From: Branchinecta lynchi
Lineage: Eukaryota; Arthropoda; Branchiopoda; Anostraca; Branchinectidae
NCBI GenBank assembly: GCA_023053575.1
Contig: JAKZAP010000020.1
Coordinates: forward strand, 21,414,764-21,478,763
Length of the DNA stretch: 64,000 nt
Reading direction: 5' to 3'
Position numbers and translations under genes: made by a program. Of this stretch, positions 33,001 through 48,000 are shown piece after piece; positions within the stretch are counted from its first letter, which is position 1, and the number at the start of each line of letters is the position of its first letter. The notes below the pieces were generated by a model. The model did not search any database, was not told where the DNA came from, and worked only from the letters and a program-made list of their open reading frames with translations.

Positions 33001-36000
33001 AGAACAGAATAGAATTTTATTTTTCAAAAGTAGCTGTCACAGCATTACCGCCGAATTTGACCTTTTCGTCATACAAAATGAGGAATCACATAACACTTTG
33101 TCACGAAGGTAAAAAAAACACTAAAAAGGACTAACTTGTTGTACAACTCAACAGATGCTGGAACAAAACTACTTATATATCTTTCATGAAGAGGGGTCAC
33201 AGGTGCTAGTTTGAGGATTTTCTGGGATTTCTCTCGCTGGGGTCTAACACGTATAGGAGAATAGGGGGGAGGGAGAACATTACGTAATCGGGGAAAAGAT
33301 AAGGTTTTAACTTCGCAACGCTCAAGCGCAGGACGCCCGAAACCGTCTCCAAAAGGAAAACAGGAATTCTTGTCTATGAATCATACTCTACGCGAAAAGT
33401 TACAAAAATGGCGAGACGCAAGATATGGCTTACCTAGGTCGAGATCGTCTTTCCTCGGTCGTTGGCTGAACTGGGTTGATCTGTAGATCGTATCCAGAGC
33501 CTTTTCTTTCACTTGGGTGATTGTATCACAATCAAGGGCTTTTACTGGAGTATCTGTGTTGTCGGTATTGGCTTCCAGTCCACTAACGTAGATGGTCTGC
33601 GACGAAATGGAGACGTAGATCGTCTGCAAATAAAACAAAATGTTAGAAAAGATGCTATCGGTAGGCCTTGGCTGCAAGATCTCCGAACTGTCGGTGAACC
33701 TTGAACGGACACAAATATAGCCAGGTTGCGCTCTAGCCTCGTAAGATATCCGCAACCCCACAGTGAGGGGGGGGGGGGGGATCGAATTTCAACTCATTGT
33801 TCTCAGCCAAGACCCTGTTTCCGTTTTGCAAGATCTGTGAAAAATCCAGATTCATGCTATCTGGTGTCACTGAAAGAAATGGCAAAACAGCAGGGTAATT
33901 GGGGAATTAAGACATACAAATTCTCCTTTAGCGGGATTTGAATCCACATCCCTCAAATTCACGTACCGACGCATTATCCATATGAGCTATCGAGGGGCTT
34001 GTGAGTTCGCAAACCATTAAAACACTGAGCAGAGTTTTTGTTTATCTCCTAAAAGAGTGTAAGCTGGAACCCCTTTCTGTACGTAGAGAACAGCTGTCTT
34101 TATGTCTCGGAAGAAATTTGTTATACCCCCCCCCCCTTTCTAGCGAAAGATACTTCCTCCACCCTTTAAACCCGAACAAAAACAGACCTCCAAGAGAAGC
34201 AACTATGGAAGTACCAAAACTCACACCTGTCGCTAGTAATACTGAAAGGTACTGTAACAGTTTAGTGCCTCAGTTTACCTTGTATCATAACAACCTTACC
34301 TGAATTACTGTAATTATTCAATGAAAATTGTATGTGTTTTGGTTGTAGGTTAATGACCGTGCCAATTAATTTGCTCGCGCATGAAATGTTGCGCCGCATT
34401 TGTCTGACATTAAATCAAATTAAACGACGCTTACCATAACTTTATAGTCAATCGACTGCCTGATCAGCTTCTCCTCAGATAATGAATATCTCGCTTCTGA
34501 CGTCACATGATCTACTGGTCCCTTCTCCACCTGATGCTTTATCGCCCTAAACAGGAAATACAGAGGCTCTCCTGCACACTCCCTCAAGAATTTGTACAGA
34601 AGAAACGTAAACCAGGCTGACAGCATTTTTTCTGCCACGCTTTCCGTGCGGCGTAGGAGGAGCTTCGGGTGGCTTTTTCCATCCACACTTTTCTCAATCA
34701 GGTCGCCTAGAAGCGTTTTCAGAATATCGGTGCAGTACTCCATTTTCCCTTGAAGGGTGACCATGATAAGTGCAGCGACATTGACCCTGAGGAAGAAAAG
34801 GCGGTTAGTCTGACAATCCAAGTGAATCTTAGTTATCCTACCTATTATTCCTTAGACTTCCTATTCTCCACCAATCAACAAGCAATACGATTGTTGGAAG
34901 ATTTCTTTTTAGTTTGACTCAGATTTGACTGTTTCTTTGACGGTTTGAGCTATTCGAACTCCGGTCCTACCCTTGAACAACAAACTCTTGACAGTGTAAA
35001 TCCGTGCGTCCGTCCGTTTGCCCCGTCTGTGAGTGATTAGGATAACCCCCAAAGTCAATTACAGCATTCCCACGAAAGTTTTAGTTGACAGACTTTCCGC
35101 GTACTCTTCTATAAGATTAATTGCAAAGAAGAAAAGGAACACTACACTGCAAAAAAAAAAACTTGCAGTATTTGCTACTGGTACTGCTCCTGAGATAACC
35201 TTTTCTCTCGGAATAATCATATCTCAGTAGAGATAAGATTAATCCCAGCAGCAAATACTGCAGTTAATTTTAATCCTTACTCGGAGGAACTTCTACAGTG
35301 TAGTTTGACTATCATGATTTAATCTTTTGTGCAGAGGCGGATGACAAACATTCTTCAACACACACCTGATCCGCGCAATCTCCACAGCGATTGACTGCGG
35401 AGTAGAATCTGAGTTCCGTAATTCTTTCGAAAGTTATCACAGACCAGCAGACGGACAAACAGATTGTAGGGGTTCGAAAGGACGGTAATGTGGGGAGTAG
35501 GTGGGGTGGGGGGGGGGGGTGACCGGTACGATACTAAACCATTCGGCTAGGCCTACTTTGGCATATATGTTTAACAAGAGAAGGCAATCGGTAATCGAGG
35601 AACCAAAACCTATTTAGGGTTGTGCGGGATAGTTTCAGTAGTAAGAAAAAAAGAGAAATCTTTCCCTTATGAGACCTTACCCGACAAGCCTTAAAAAAGG
35701 GACCACACAAGTCTTTTAGTCTGCAAAAATTACCTGTCTTTCATGTAGAAATACCGATTGCTTTCCAGCGTCCGGATGAAAAGAAGAAGGAAAGTTTTGT
35801 TCATTAGCAGCTGACCGAAGAACTTGAGCCCCTTCTCCTTTCTCTGCAGCTCGGGTCTTTCCCACTGGAGAATCCCATGGTCCTCAATATTGGGGAAGAG
35901 AATCTTCATTGTGTAGGTTCTGTAGTCGAGGAAGGGTATGCCGCCAGATGTCAGGTCGGAGGTGAGGTCGGTCATCTCAGTCTGAAGCTCCGCGAAAGCT

Positions 36001-39000
36001 GGAAGAAGGCTTAAATACACGATAGTGCCAATAAAAAGGAGCGGTAGAATTTATTTTGAACCGGCAGAAAACTACTTCTGTTTAATAGAAACGAAGGTCA
36101 AGACGAAGATTACGATACGCTTTCCAACCGTTTGACTGCTGCCACATCGACAGCCTAACGGCTGGGGCTTAGCATCAGACACAGAACCCGTTACAGAGTA
36201 AAAGAAACTGCCTATTCATTTATTTTTTCCTTCTCCGAAATTATCGTTCATGCCCAGTCGCTTCACGTTTCTGCCCTTAATGATTTCTCCGCTTGTCATA
36301 GACGGAGAAGATTTTATAGACAAGATTATGTTTCTTCTCTTTTTTATTATTATTATTATTAATTTATTATTATTATTAATATTATTTTATTAATATTATT
36401 AATAACAATTATTATTATCGAAAGCTCAGTGTAATTGTTTTTCCTTTTCTACAATTACAATGCCCCGTTTCCCTTTTCTTGACCGGTAAATATTTTCTCA
36501 TCGTCATTATTTTTGGCTGCACTAAACTAAATCATACTGCAGCATTTCCCTTTTCGCGTCCAGTAAACGTTTCCTCATCATTTTGGCTGCATTAAACTCT
36601 CGCCCGCACTAAACTGACCGATCAGCCAAGTTCTATTCTTATTTCGGGACCTGCGGCTCACACATTCGTTTTTCCGGCTTAAGCCTGAAGAGGACCCTTG
36701 CCAAAAAGGGCCGAACTATCACTAAGACAACACTCAGCTGACGCATCCGTTCAGCTTGGGCTGAGGTAATATTTATCATCCTCACTATTTTCTATTATTT
36801 CTAACAGTGAACCTCCTCGGGCTAGGGTTGGGTATCTGACAGTAAGTGGAACTCTCATCCGAAGCTCTGGACCACCCAATAACACAAGCTAATTTGGTAT
36901 AATTATGAACTTGAGCTTAGACGTAATTACGGAAAAGCATGACTATTTTATAATCCAAACTTAACTCCGAACTAAAGTTAACACCCCAGACAAAAGTGGT
37001 GAACCAGCAGAGATTTGTCTAATTAGTTAATGTAGTTGTCACAGAGATTTCCATTTATCCCAGCTCTAGACGGAGGACCATGGTTCCGGACTCTTGAATC
37101 TTGTACGTCGGGCACCTTTTCGAATGAGTGTCCCCCAACCTTCGGATCTTTTTCCCGTCAAATTGTAATTTACACATTAAAAACTCAGAAAAGAAATTTA
37201 GTTCACATAAAATTCACAGAAAGAGAACCGTCTACAACAACCTCGGAGATAATCAAAGAACAGAAAACGAGATTACCTCGGGTTTTATTGATCAGCTACT
37301 TATTGCTTTATTTATTTTCATTTATTATGAATAGTCAGTTTGGCTTTAAACCTTATACACCTTGGATATAATTCTACTTAACCTAAAGACCCCTGCATAC
37401 TAGAATAACGAGAGTAAATAACTGCATCCTAATAGCCTTGTGATAAATGGACGTCATACGCACTACTGACGACTCGGTTCGCCCTAAGGTCTAAGGTAAG
37501 GTCCTTACATATCTGTCTGCATTCGACTGGCCCAAAAATATGACTGTAGAAAACTACAGAGCAAACATGAAACAAACCCGGATAACAACCTTTACTATGC
37601 TAATTTTCTGACCCAGTTGATCGTATTTTAGCTTAAATAGAAATTAAAATAAACAATGAAAGACAGCCTCCCCTTGCAAACCGCAGACAGGACATTTTAT
37701 CTGTTTTCGGATTGCTTTTATCACACTGCAAACACAACTAAAAAGGAAAACGCTAAGCCGAGTTTCTCACTCCTGCTGTGGATCCGTAACACCTCTATGG
37801 CTTCTAATACGATTTTTTTTTCACGTTTATTGTCCAAAGAACACGTAAAAAAACAATCTCGGATTATTTCCCTTCATTCACTGCTAATACAGACTTACAA
37901 TTCTCATTAGCTCTTGTTAAATTATTTCTTGGATGTCTGAGGGAAGAAGGTTAGTAAGGAGTAGTGAATAGTCGCCGTTCGTTATAAACATTTTTTTTCC
38001 GTCTTCACCAATGGTACGGTTGTACGTAAACTACAGATACACAGCCGAGTCGTGACCAAGTTATACGTAAAGAGTCTCTTCCTTCTTTTGTGTCACTTCA
38101 AAAAGTGTGACGCGAGCGCATTTGGTCAGCCGTGTTGACCGAAAGCGCCAAGTAACCAACGAAGGGCGTGTTCCACCCTACTTACCCTAGTTACTACGCA
38201 TGACCTCACGAATTCTGGCATTTTGCCATCAAGTCTGGAACGAATTTTCTATTTTCCAGCAGAATATCATACCACAGAGAATCCGACCAATCACGTAACT
38301 GAGATGCGTAGTTACCCCGCTTACTACGCTCCCGAGCATGGTAAGCAAATAGTTACTATTTGGACAAGGTTGGAACGGTCAGCGTAGTAACTTTTCACGA
38401 GGTTGAAACGAAAATAGTAACTAATAGTTACTATTGTTCGAAGGGTGGAACACGATCCAAGTTCACTCGCGGAAGATTCCAAATTCTTATCTTATCGACA
38501 ATCGTAGCTAGTAGAACCAACTTTGGCCCAAAAACAAATTAATGGTCCACGGGTACAAGTGCAGGAGATTTTTAGCAAATTCGAAACAAATGCGTTCTTT
38601 CTTCCAGGAGAGAAGCGTTATAGAAATCGCATATATAATAGTATCCATGGAAGCTGCTGAGAAAACAATACCGATGACCCTACCTTCTTTACACTCTGCA
38701 GCTACTTGCAGCTCGAGTGTATCCATATGTTCTTGCATGGATTTGAGCACGCGAGATGACTCTGTTGATTTTCTTCTATACGCGATCAAAATACCAATGA
38801 CAATGAAGAGCAAGAGGCCTCCCCCCAGAGCAACCCCCACTATGATACTTTTGGGTATCGGACCATCTTGTCCATCGGGCCGTGCGTAGTTCAGTTTCCC
38901 AATAGTGTAACGTTTGTTGCCGCCGACGATGACCTGTAGAAAGAAAAAAAAAATGTTCTGAAAAAGAAGACAAACAAAACAGAACCAAAATTGGGAGCTA

Positions 39001-42000
39001 TTACTGTCAGACGTTTCGTAACAGACAACAGAAGGATGCGCAGTTTCAACAGACAACGCGTAAGAGACACCACTTCGGATGTTGTCAGTTGTGTTTGAAA
39101 ATGTTATGAATAAAAAGTGATGCCATCAGGAAGAGCCGAAAAATCGCCAAAATCGACAAACAAAAAAGACAGTAGACACTTTTTTGGCTCTTCCTGGCAA
39201 TGCTTGTTGTGCATAACATTTCATGTTTAACGTTGTCTAACACAACAGATAACATCACAAGTGTTGTTTGTTATGCACTGTCTGTTGAAACCTTGCATCC
39301 TTCTGTTTTCTGTTATGAAGCTTCTGTCAGAAACCCCTGATTTTTGGATACCCTACGTTAAACGCCAGGTACATCTAGCACACCCTATGCCTAACTTCAG
39401 ATACACTATGCCAAATGCTGGATACTCTAACCCAACAATACTGATGATTCTAGTGAAGCTAGGAAATCAACCAATAAGAATTCTTTTTTACTGGAGTATG
39501 TCAGTGTTACGGTATCAACTAGTATCCAGCGTTAGAGGTTATCCAAATAACGTTTTTTTTGTAGAGCCTAGTGGTGCCTTAATGCAATTTTACTATTTTG
39601 ATGGTGTTGCGGATTCTCCTCATGTGCTGGTCATTGTTTGTCAGAAACGGGCGCGCAACTTCTATCCCCCCCCCCCACACAATAAAAAAAGTTCCATTTA
39701 ATCTGTAACCTCGGAGAGACCGATACTCGAACTAAAGCTGCCACAGCAACGACGAGAACTTCCACTAATGAGATTACCCTCCCCCTCACACTTAAACACT
39801 CTTGAAAAGTTTACATGTTCCATATTATGAAAGCGGTGAAAGGACCGAAGGGACTGGTGAAAGTTAGCCGCAAACGTGCAGTATTTTATAACAGAACTCA
39901 TTTTCATTGGATTTTTTAAGGGATCCCGAGGTAGTCGATACCTGAACTGGACTGATGTGGTTTTTATTTACATTTGATGCCCAGGGGCCATACCAAAGAA
40001 AAGAAAATAAATAACAAAGAAATTCAATTTAACACGACATTGTATGCACGAAACACCGCTCTAGGACCATTCCCTGTGAGGACTAGCCATTCTGAGGAAC
40101 CTCGTCAGGTTTCGCACACTCCTAAATGATCTAGATGTACTCACCATAATTTTCACCAACCAATCACTCCCGTGAAATCCCCTCTTAAAGGACCTGTCTT
40201 ACCTATAATACTAACGCAACCTACTTCCATAATCACTCCATATATTTCTAAACCCGGAGACCCCCATTTCATACGGTACATTTTAACCCCTCTAACAAAA
40301 CTACGTTGATTTTCTAACTTGCCGTTATGTTGCTACCTTCGATGTGTATCACCCTGTCGCGGTTGTCTGCGAGAAGTTTTTCCATCCGAAAAACCGGATA
40401 TGTCGATTTTTTTCCTGTTTTCGCTGTAAATCAAGGGGTCTCGGAAAAGGCTTAAAACAGCCAAAACCATGGGTTATTTGTTGAAAGCACAGCCTAGTTT
40501 TAAAGTATTCAGATATTTTAAAATACTATAAGTTGAATAAAACTAGTGCGAGGGGTCCTTTATGGATTTACCCCCATCTTCCAAGGTTCACGAGGAATGG
40601 ACTCCAGTTCTACCGCGAGATTTGTATCCACAGTGTTAAACCATTAATGGAAGCAAAGAATGGAGCACTTTCTTCTAGCCTTTTCCAGACCTAAATAACG
40701 ATCAGAAAGTTCTAGGTGGGTCATTGTCACTGAAGTTCAGCTGCTGAAGACATGGGGTGGGGGGGGGACAAATTGCCGGGGTTTTCTTTTTCGGCACTAA
40801 CTCAAGAATGTCGCATATGCTTCAGAGAAATCGTTTTTCAAAAATACCAATACTTGCCCCATGGAATTAGCAATTTTCTTGTTGGCGCGTGTTGACTTTG
40901 TTTAAACTGCCCACTTTCCAAAGCGGAGAATGCGACGCAAAATATTTGAAAACAGTGCGCGCCGTGGTTAAAAGCCAATCAAAATAAAAATAAAGAGTGG
41001 GAAAGGTCAATCAAAAGGAAAGCAAGTCTGGGTGTGCGGGTCTCTGCCAAGTCCGGCAAAAAGAAATGATTTTAGCTTGCCTTTCTTCTTCAAAAATTAG
41101 TCGGCGAGCCTTGAAGCTTTCTACAAAGTCTGCACTACTTGACTGGCAAACTCGGCTCAGCTGAAACAACGCTAGAAATTCTTAGGCGCAAAAAGAACCA
41201 ACGACGAAGAGTGAGAATTTCTGAAGCTTATAATTATGCAGGTGATCTAGGGACAATGTGAAAGTCAGAACATGTATAAGGGGTCCGTTAATAAAATATA
41301 AATAAAAAAGAACGGGGATCTTACCACTACTTCCGGCAAATCATCGGGGTCGAATCCGGAAGCGTACGGTTGTACCGCCGGTGGCCTACAGGTCAGCTGA
41401 TTCCTGGAGAGTGACGTCACGTTGCAACGGTCAACACCAATAAGGACCTGAACGTCTGATTCTTGGCAGGCCCGGTCTAGATGCTGCCCCTGGAACAAGA
41501 AGTTTTGTCAGCCGGTTCATATAGAAAAATGCGTTCGGCGGTAGCCTTCAAGGCCCGCGCCAACGTGGATGGCCTCCCAGGACCTTCATATTTCTGCCCT
41601 TGGCCATTTCTCCGCATTCAGTCTAGGAAGAAGATTTTTTAGACCCGATTAGTCCCTTTTCTTTTTTTTAATGTTTATTTTTTTATCTTGTGCATTTACT
41701 ATATTATTGAAAGCTCGGAGTATTTTTTCCTATTATTTGTCTGTACTAGTAAATTTTCATCATCATCATCATCATACTCAAGGCCCTGTTAAACACTACC
41801 GAATAACTGGATGTGAATGTTTAAGATTTTTATGGCGGCCATGCACTATTACTATCCCAGTTGCAGAGTAATAAACGGTGATTTATTCAAACAATGTTTG
41901 CAACGGATACGTCAGCTATGATTTTTCATCAGCAATATTTCGGCCCTTCTTGGCAAGGGTCCTAGCCTGACGAGGACCCTTGCCAAGAAGGGCCGAAATA

Positions 42001-45000
42001 TCGCTGATGAAAAATCATAGCTGACGTATCCGTTGCAAACATTGTTTGAATAAATGTTTCAAAGTCAGCTTGGGCTCAAAGAATATTTAATAAACGGTGA
42101 GTCCTATTGGTAGTTTGTGTTGCGTCAAAAAAGCATTTCTTTGTCTGCCATTCTTGGTTTGTTTCTTCGAAAGCAGAACACAAGGAAAGATTAAGCCCCA
42201 TCCATTACGGTCTAGCCAGAAAAGTGATTATGGCATTAATTTAACTGAACCAAAACCAAGCCTTATAAGCCTACGGTATTACTATTTTTCTGTACGTCAC
42301 ACAAATGTCATTTCGCTGGAGTCCAAAACTCAATTCAAAAGAAAATGGGAACGGTTGAAGACCATGGACACGAGATCGATAATGGTTTCTTTAAAAATTT
42401 CATGAAGTTCAGCATGGGGATACATGGCTTAGTCTGACGCAAACTGTAATTGATAACAGGCCTGATGAATGATAGGAGGCTGTTCCCAACGGACACAATG
42501 GAGTAGCGGGAACGCCTCAAGGAAAACCACGAGCTGTTTTATATTTGAACGAGGATTTCGAGAATTCAAAAACAGACAAATAGGACGCTCCACCTATCGC
42601 ATCTAAAGCACGCACCGGCACCTGACAGGTTTCATGAGAATTTAGTGGAGTCACTTAGAATTTAAAGACTAAAGTAATGCTACGAAGTGAAATTGAAAAA
42701 TCTGCTTCATGTGAGAGATACGATGTTTCACTGCGTAGAATCGGGCGTTGCATATTATCCCGCAGAGAGTGTGGCCGAGCAGATTTGATACAAATAATGC
42801 AACTACTGATCAAGCTACGACGCTGTTTTGAATTCCGCGGCGTCATTTGCATAAAATAAATCCCGCATAGTGATTTCGCGGATTAGGGCATGGTTGTGGG
42901 ATTCTGACGGCTACGCCAGGGTACAAAATAACACTATCTCATGTCCAATATGGTCTACATCGTTTTTCGGTGGAATATTTTTATCTTAACTGACTGGAAC
43001 TCCCAGGATACTGCTACTGCCTCTGATTTCAGAGAGTTTTGATGTCACATGCCGACTGCCGCTGTCTCATTGGCCGGAAGTCACTCCCTTCCAAATTAAC
43101 TTAGAAACATAACGAGCTCGAATAAAGCAGAAAGAGTTTAACACATCAGAAAGGTCATGCTAGAAAGGGCTTTGCACAAATTAGTTCATATTTCTGTAGG
43201 CTATTTGTGCTACAGTGATATGAAAAGGTTTAGCCGGTGCGTCCAAAACAGCAGCAGTCTGTCGGATAGGCTGAGTATACTGCAGTATTTTGCATTCTAG
43301 CAGTTTAATCCTATATCAAATTATAACTCTCGGAATTCGGATTTTAATTCTCCGAATTAGGAATAAAAACGTCCGAAATCGGTGACGCACAACCACTTAA
43401 GTCCGACAAAAGGACAGACTTTTCGCAGTGTATTTTGAAAAAATATATATTGTAAAGAATGACAACCAAACGAAAAATAATTTTAAGTAGTAGGCTATCT
43501 GTACATTGTTATTTACGGACGTGTCACTGTTGAAACAAAAATATTGGCCCCTCCGTTCGTCGAGGACAGACCTATAATTTAAAATATTAGAAGTTAGGAC
43601 CGTAGGCGTCACCGAGGGAAAGTGGAAGCGTAGTCACCTGGACAAATCATATTCGACAGGAAGAACGGAAAAGATGCTACGCGGCGATCAAAAATAAATA
43701 AATAAGATAGGTCTTAGATAGGACAATCTAAGACAATCGTCACTTATTCACTTACAGAAGCATGAAAACCCGGCAAAAATGCCTTACTTCATTGATGTGC
43801 TATTCACGAATAATCGCTTTTCAGATAGTGGAATTTCATTGTCTGATCTGTATGCTCCATGCGCTTGGATCTTATTGTATGCTCGACGGAAAAGATTTAC
43901 GACAAATAAGTGTTCACGCCGTGAGCTACCTTCCGTTAGCTGATCACTGGCCACTGAAACGCCGCGTATGTTTTGAGATTAAATTATTCTGCATCTTAGT
44001 TGAAATTTGCGCTGTGAGGACGACCGTAGATATTCTGAAGGTCATTCTAGATCAAATAGTGAAAATAAAATCCGTTAACACAATCCAAAAGATACAGTGT
44101 ATTCAGTTAAATGATACAAACATAAGTTGGCTTTTTAGTTAAACTTTAAGGTAGCTAGCTCGCAAACGAAAACTCAATCCATGTCATTCACCACCCTCTC
44201 CTCCCTGTTTTGACTAATCTGAGAGCAAGTTGTCAAGGATTGATTCACGCCATGGCGCGCATTGGAGTTGGAGACCCTTCCCAAGTCCTTATGAGGTGCT
44301 GTCAGTACTTACGTTGATTGTCAGATAGTCGCTCTTGTAGTACTTGAGATCTTCGTCAAACTTCTCATAGATCGGGTCTGGATACAGAAGGAACGGACTG
44401 TACTCCTTACTAGACCAGAGCTTCTGAACTGAGCTGACGTTATCCATCAAGAATCCATAATCGAGTTTTAATGGATCATCTGCATTCTGGATTGCGTCGG
44501 ACAGTACTGGAACGGCGGGCGAGCGGCACTCCATGCGGGTTTTGGAGAACACAGTGCAGCTCTGAAAAAACGAAATCCTAGTAAAAGCAGCAGCCTTGCT
44601 TATAGTTGGCTGAGGCCTCTCTTAAATAAACCCAAGTAAAACAAAGTAGGCATGACCACCCTTATAGCCCAAGTTTTTGTTTCAATTTATTTTGAAAGTA
44701 GGAAGTAGAGTTTTATTCTCAATCTGTCAAAGCGCATGCGCTCAATTTGAACTTTACTCAAATATTTCAATATATATATATAAGACAAGATTTAGTTACA
44801 CTAAGAGCCAAAGGCCATGGCTTCTATAAGAACCTATCCCATACCTTCTATAAGAACCTATCCCTATGGGCTAGGGCTACCCCGAGGAACCTCGCCAACT
44901 GTTTAATACTCATAAAACAACTATTTCCCATTATCCTGCACATCCATTCTTCATCCATCCCTCTTTCATTTAATACATATATTACAAATTATCGCATTCA

Positions 45001-48000
45001 GACAACAAATTTTCAAATTCTCATCCATACTACCACAAATCGGACCTGATTAAGGACCAGACCGACCCTTTGCCCTACCACTGTACCGCCTTCTCTCCCC
45101 AAAAGGCAGACTGTCTGCCATAAAACTAATCAAATCCCTTATTTCCTCCCTTTTCAATCTCGCTTTAAATAAAGTGTTAATTCGTAGTTGTAATTCAAAG
45201 AAAGATAATTTTGTGTTATCATTGTATAAGTTTGTCGATACATTTCGCATTTTTTCTAGATATTCTCCATCTTTATCTTTAAATTGTATGGTCGGTTAAA
45301 AATTCTTACGGGTCTTATTTTATAGTATCATCCAGCCTCCTTCTCTGCTCGATCTATCCATTCGTATTCCTGAAACTGGGAATCTCCCACGGTGTCTCAT
45401 ATAACAATGTGTAAACATAACAACCCCTCAATTGAAATTCATTACTTTCGAAAATAGAGCAAAGGCGGAGGCACACCGAAATTTTGTTTTCCTGTCGGGT
45501 ACATTAATTAGAGTGAAACACAATAAATAGCTCATATTCATTTCTTTTTAATACTGCACTTCTGCCCTAGTGCAGTGAGTATGATTTGTTACAGCTAGAA
45601 AAAAGAAGATTGTTCTACTTACACTGGAAAATCTATTCTGGTGGTATTCCACATACATCCTGGGATCCTGAATGTAGTCGAAGTTGTTCCCTGTGACGGA
45701 GATTGTAATCCCACCGGACGGAATGCCTTTCGGAATTCGCAACTGAAAGAATAAAATACAATTTATACATATTTAACATATAGATAGATAGATAGATACT
45801 TTAATTTTAGCCGTTAGGCCATACACAAAATCATACATTTTTAAACACTTCGAGAGAGCGGTTATATAAACTCACATGTAAAACGATTTAAACTCCCACT
45901 ACCAATAACTATTTACATCTCTTTAACGCTTCTTTGACAAAACCTGTAACTGCCATTATCGCTGACCGTGAAGATGACTTTAGGATACCAGGAAAGAGCA
46001 AGTGATTATTTATGACTATTTCGACCATGTATGACGATCCACCCCTATTTTTGTTAAAAGATATCATGGAAATAAACGAATTTGATTTGATTTACTCTGC
46101 GCAAGCAGCCATAGGAATTTCATTACAAATAAACCCAAATCGACAAAAGTACAAGTCTCTCCCTATGGACGGATACCCTGGGGAGCAACCCCCGAATACC
46201 CCAGCGTGAAGTATTCCAGCAAACTTTGCTCGGGTTCGCTGACTCGTCAACACATCGACGATTAAAAAACGCTATATTCCATGAAGATTTTTTTTGGCTG
46301 GTCGTTTTTACCTACTGCTTTTGCTGATAAAAACGACTATTACTGAAAAACAAGAGCTACGAGCTCATATGGCACTTCTTACGAGTAGGTGGTACAAGAA
46401 AGTAGATGAGAACGTCAGAAAATACACCCGCCATCCAAAAACGCGGTTCGGAAATACAAAAACAGGGATATTTAGTTTCATTCAATTCTGAGTAGTTCCG
46501 GCATCGTTTCGGGTTATCTGTAGCACATGCGCATGACTTTTCAAACTTCCAAGTTTCAGGCCAATAAATCCACTCGTTTAATCCTTAGACGTAGTACACG
46601 ATTACCGATACTCCCTCCATCTCCCCCTACCGTGGCCGAATCTGGTTCGGACAAAAAAATGGATCATCTAAAGCATCTTCTTTTATACCATCTATCAAGT
46701 TTCACCCGAATCCGAGCATTCCGAGCATTTTTGGAAAATTCCGGTACCCCTCCCTCCCCCACCACCGTTGTCGGATCCGGTTCGGACCCTAAAATATGGC
46801 ATCTAGGGTATACGCTCTCTCTATATTCCAAGTTTCATTTAAACTGATGCACTCGTTTTGCCAGCCTCAAAGTCTCCAGCAATCTCCCTCCACCTCCCCC
46901 CACTGTGGCGGAAGAGGACTTTCAAACATAAGCGTCGTATCTCTTAATCCCATCTTCCAATACGTCAAGTCTTACTGAAACCGGAGCATAGCCTATCCGG
47001 AAACTTCCGGACTCCGGTACCCCCCGACCTACCTTGGTCAAATCCGGCCCGGACACAGAATAACAAATCTGATTACAGGTTTGTTTCCTTCCCCGAAGTG
47101 GACCCTGAAGATTGACAGCCTGACGGGGAAGGGCCGAAATATCGCTTATGAAGAATGGTAGCTTACGTATATCCGTTGTAAACACTGTTTAAATATAACA
47201 AATCGCAGACCGGCACTGTCCAACTAGCATCTCATTCGGTCCATCCTTTTGGTTTTTGTGCATGTCAAAAGTTTCCGCCCCCCCCCCCCCCAATTCCCTC
47301 ACTCGTGGTCGCATATAGTTTGAACGCATGTTTTACATTTCTAGGTCATCGATTCCTATCACCCATTAAGTTTCACTCGAATCAGGCCACTCGTTCGTAA
47401 TTTGCAGAAGTCATTTTCCATATTTCCCTTCCCTCGCTCCACGCAAAATGCTCGGATCTAGGAACGGATGTTTCCGGGGATATGTTGTGTCAGGTTCTTA
47501 AGTCAATTAAATCGGGTCACTAATAAACCTGCGAAGTTTCGTTTTCTTAGTACATCTGGAACCTTACCTCGTGACTACCGGAATTTCAGGAAACCCCATC
47601 CAACTCTCCCCACAGAGCCCCGAAACCTTGACTCCGTCAATTTCGTATCTAGGCCTTATGCCTGTTCTCTCCATTAAGTTCCGTCCCAATCCCTCTGCTT
47701 TAAGCGTTTCTTGAGTTTTCCGGTACCCCCCCCCCCATACCCACACAGGTATCGGATCCGGCCCGGACTTGACACTGAACATCTGAGGCGAAAGCTCTTT
47801 CCACCCTACAAGTTTCATTCAAATCCGATCACCCGTTCAAAAGTTATGCATGCCACTAGATTCCAGACTCCCCTTCCTTCCACTCCCCCCAAGATGGTCG
47901 GATCGGGGAAAAGACTATTCTCAAGTCAATCTGTTCGGTTCCCTGACATATCTGCCAAGTTTCATCGTCCTAGCACATCAGCAAGTATGCCGAACTCGCG

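Noticed and set aside
38542..38889. A + strand open frame of 115 codons
   Set aside because: It is the antisense shadow of plexin exon 7.
41757..41800. Poly-histidine peptide
   Set aside because: Produced by the CAT microsatellite tail of a dispersed repeat.
43762..44142. A 126-codon open frame in plexin intron 5
   Set aside because: No domain, no conserved motif, AT-driven composition and no splice or promoter context.
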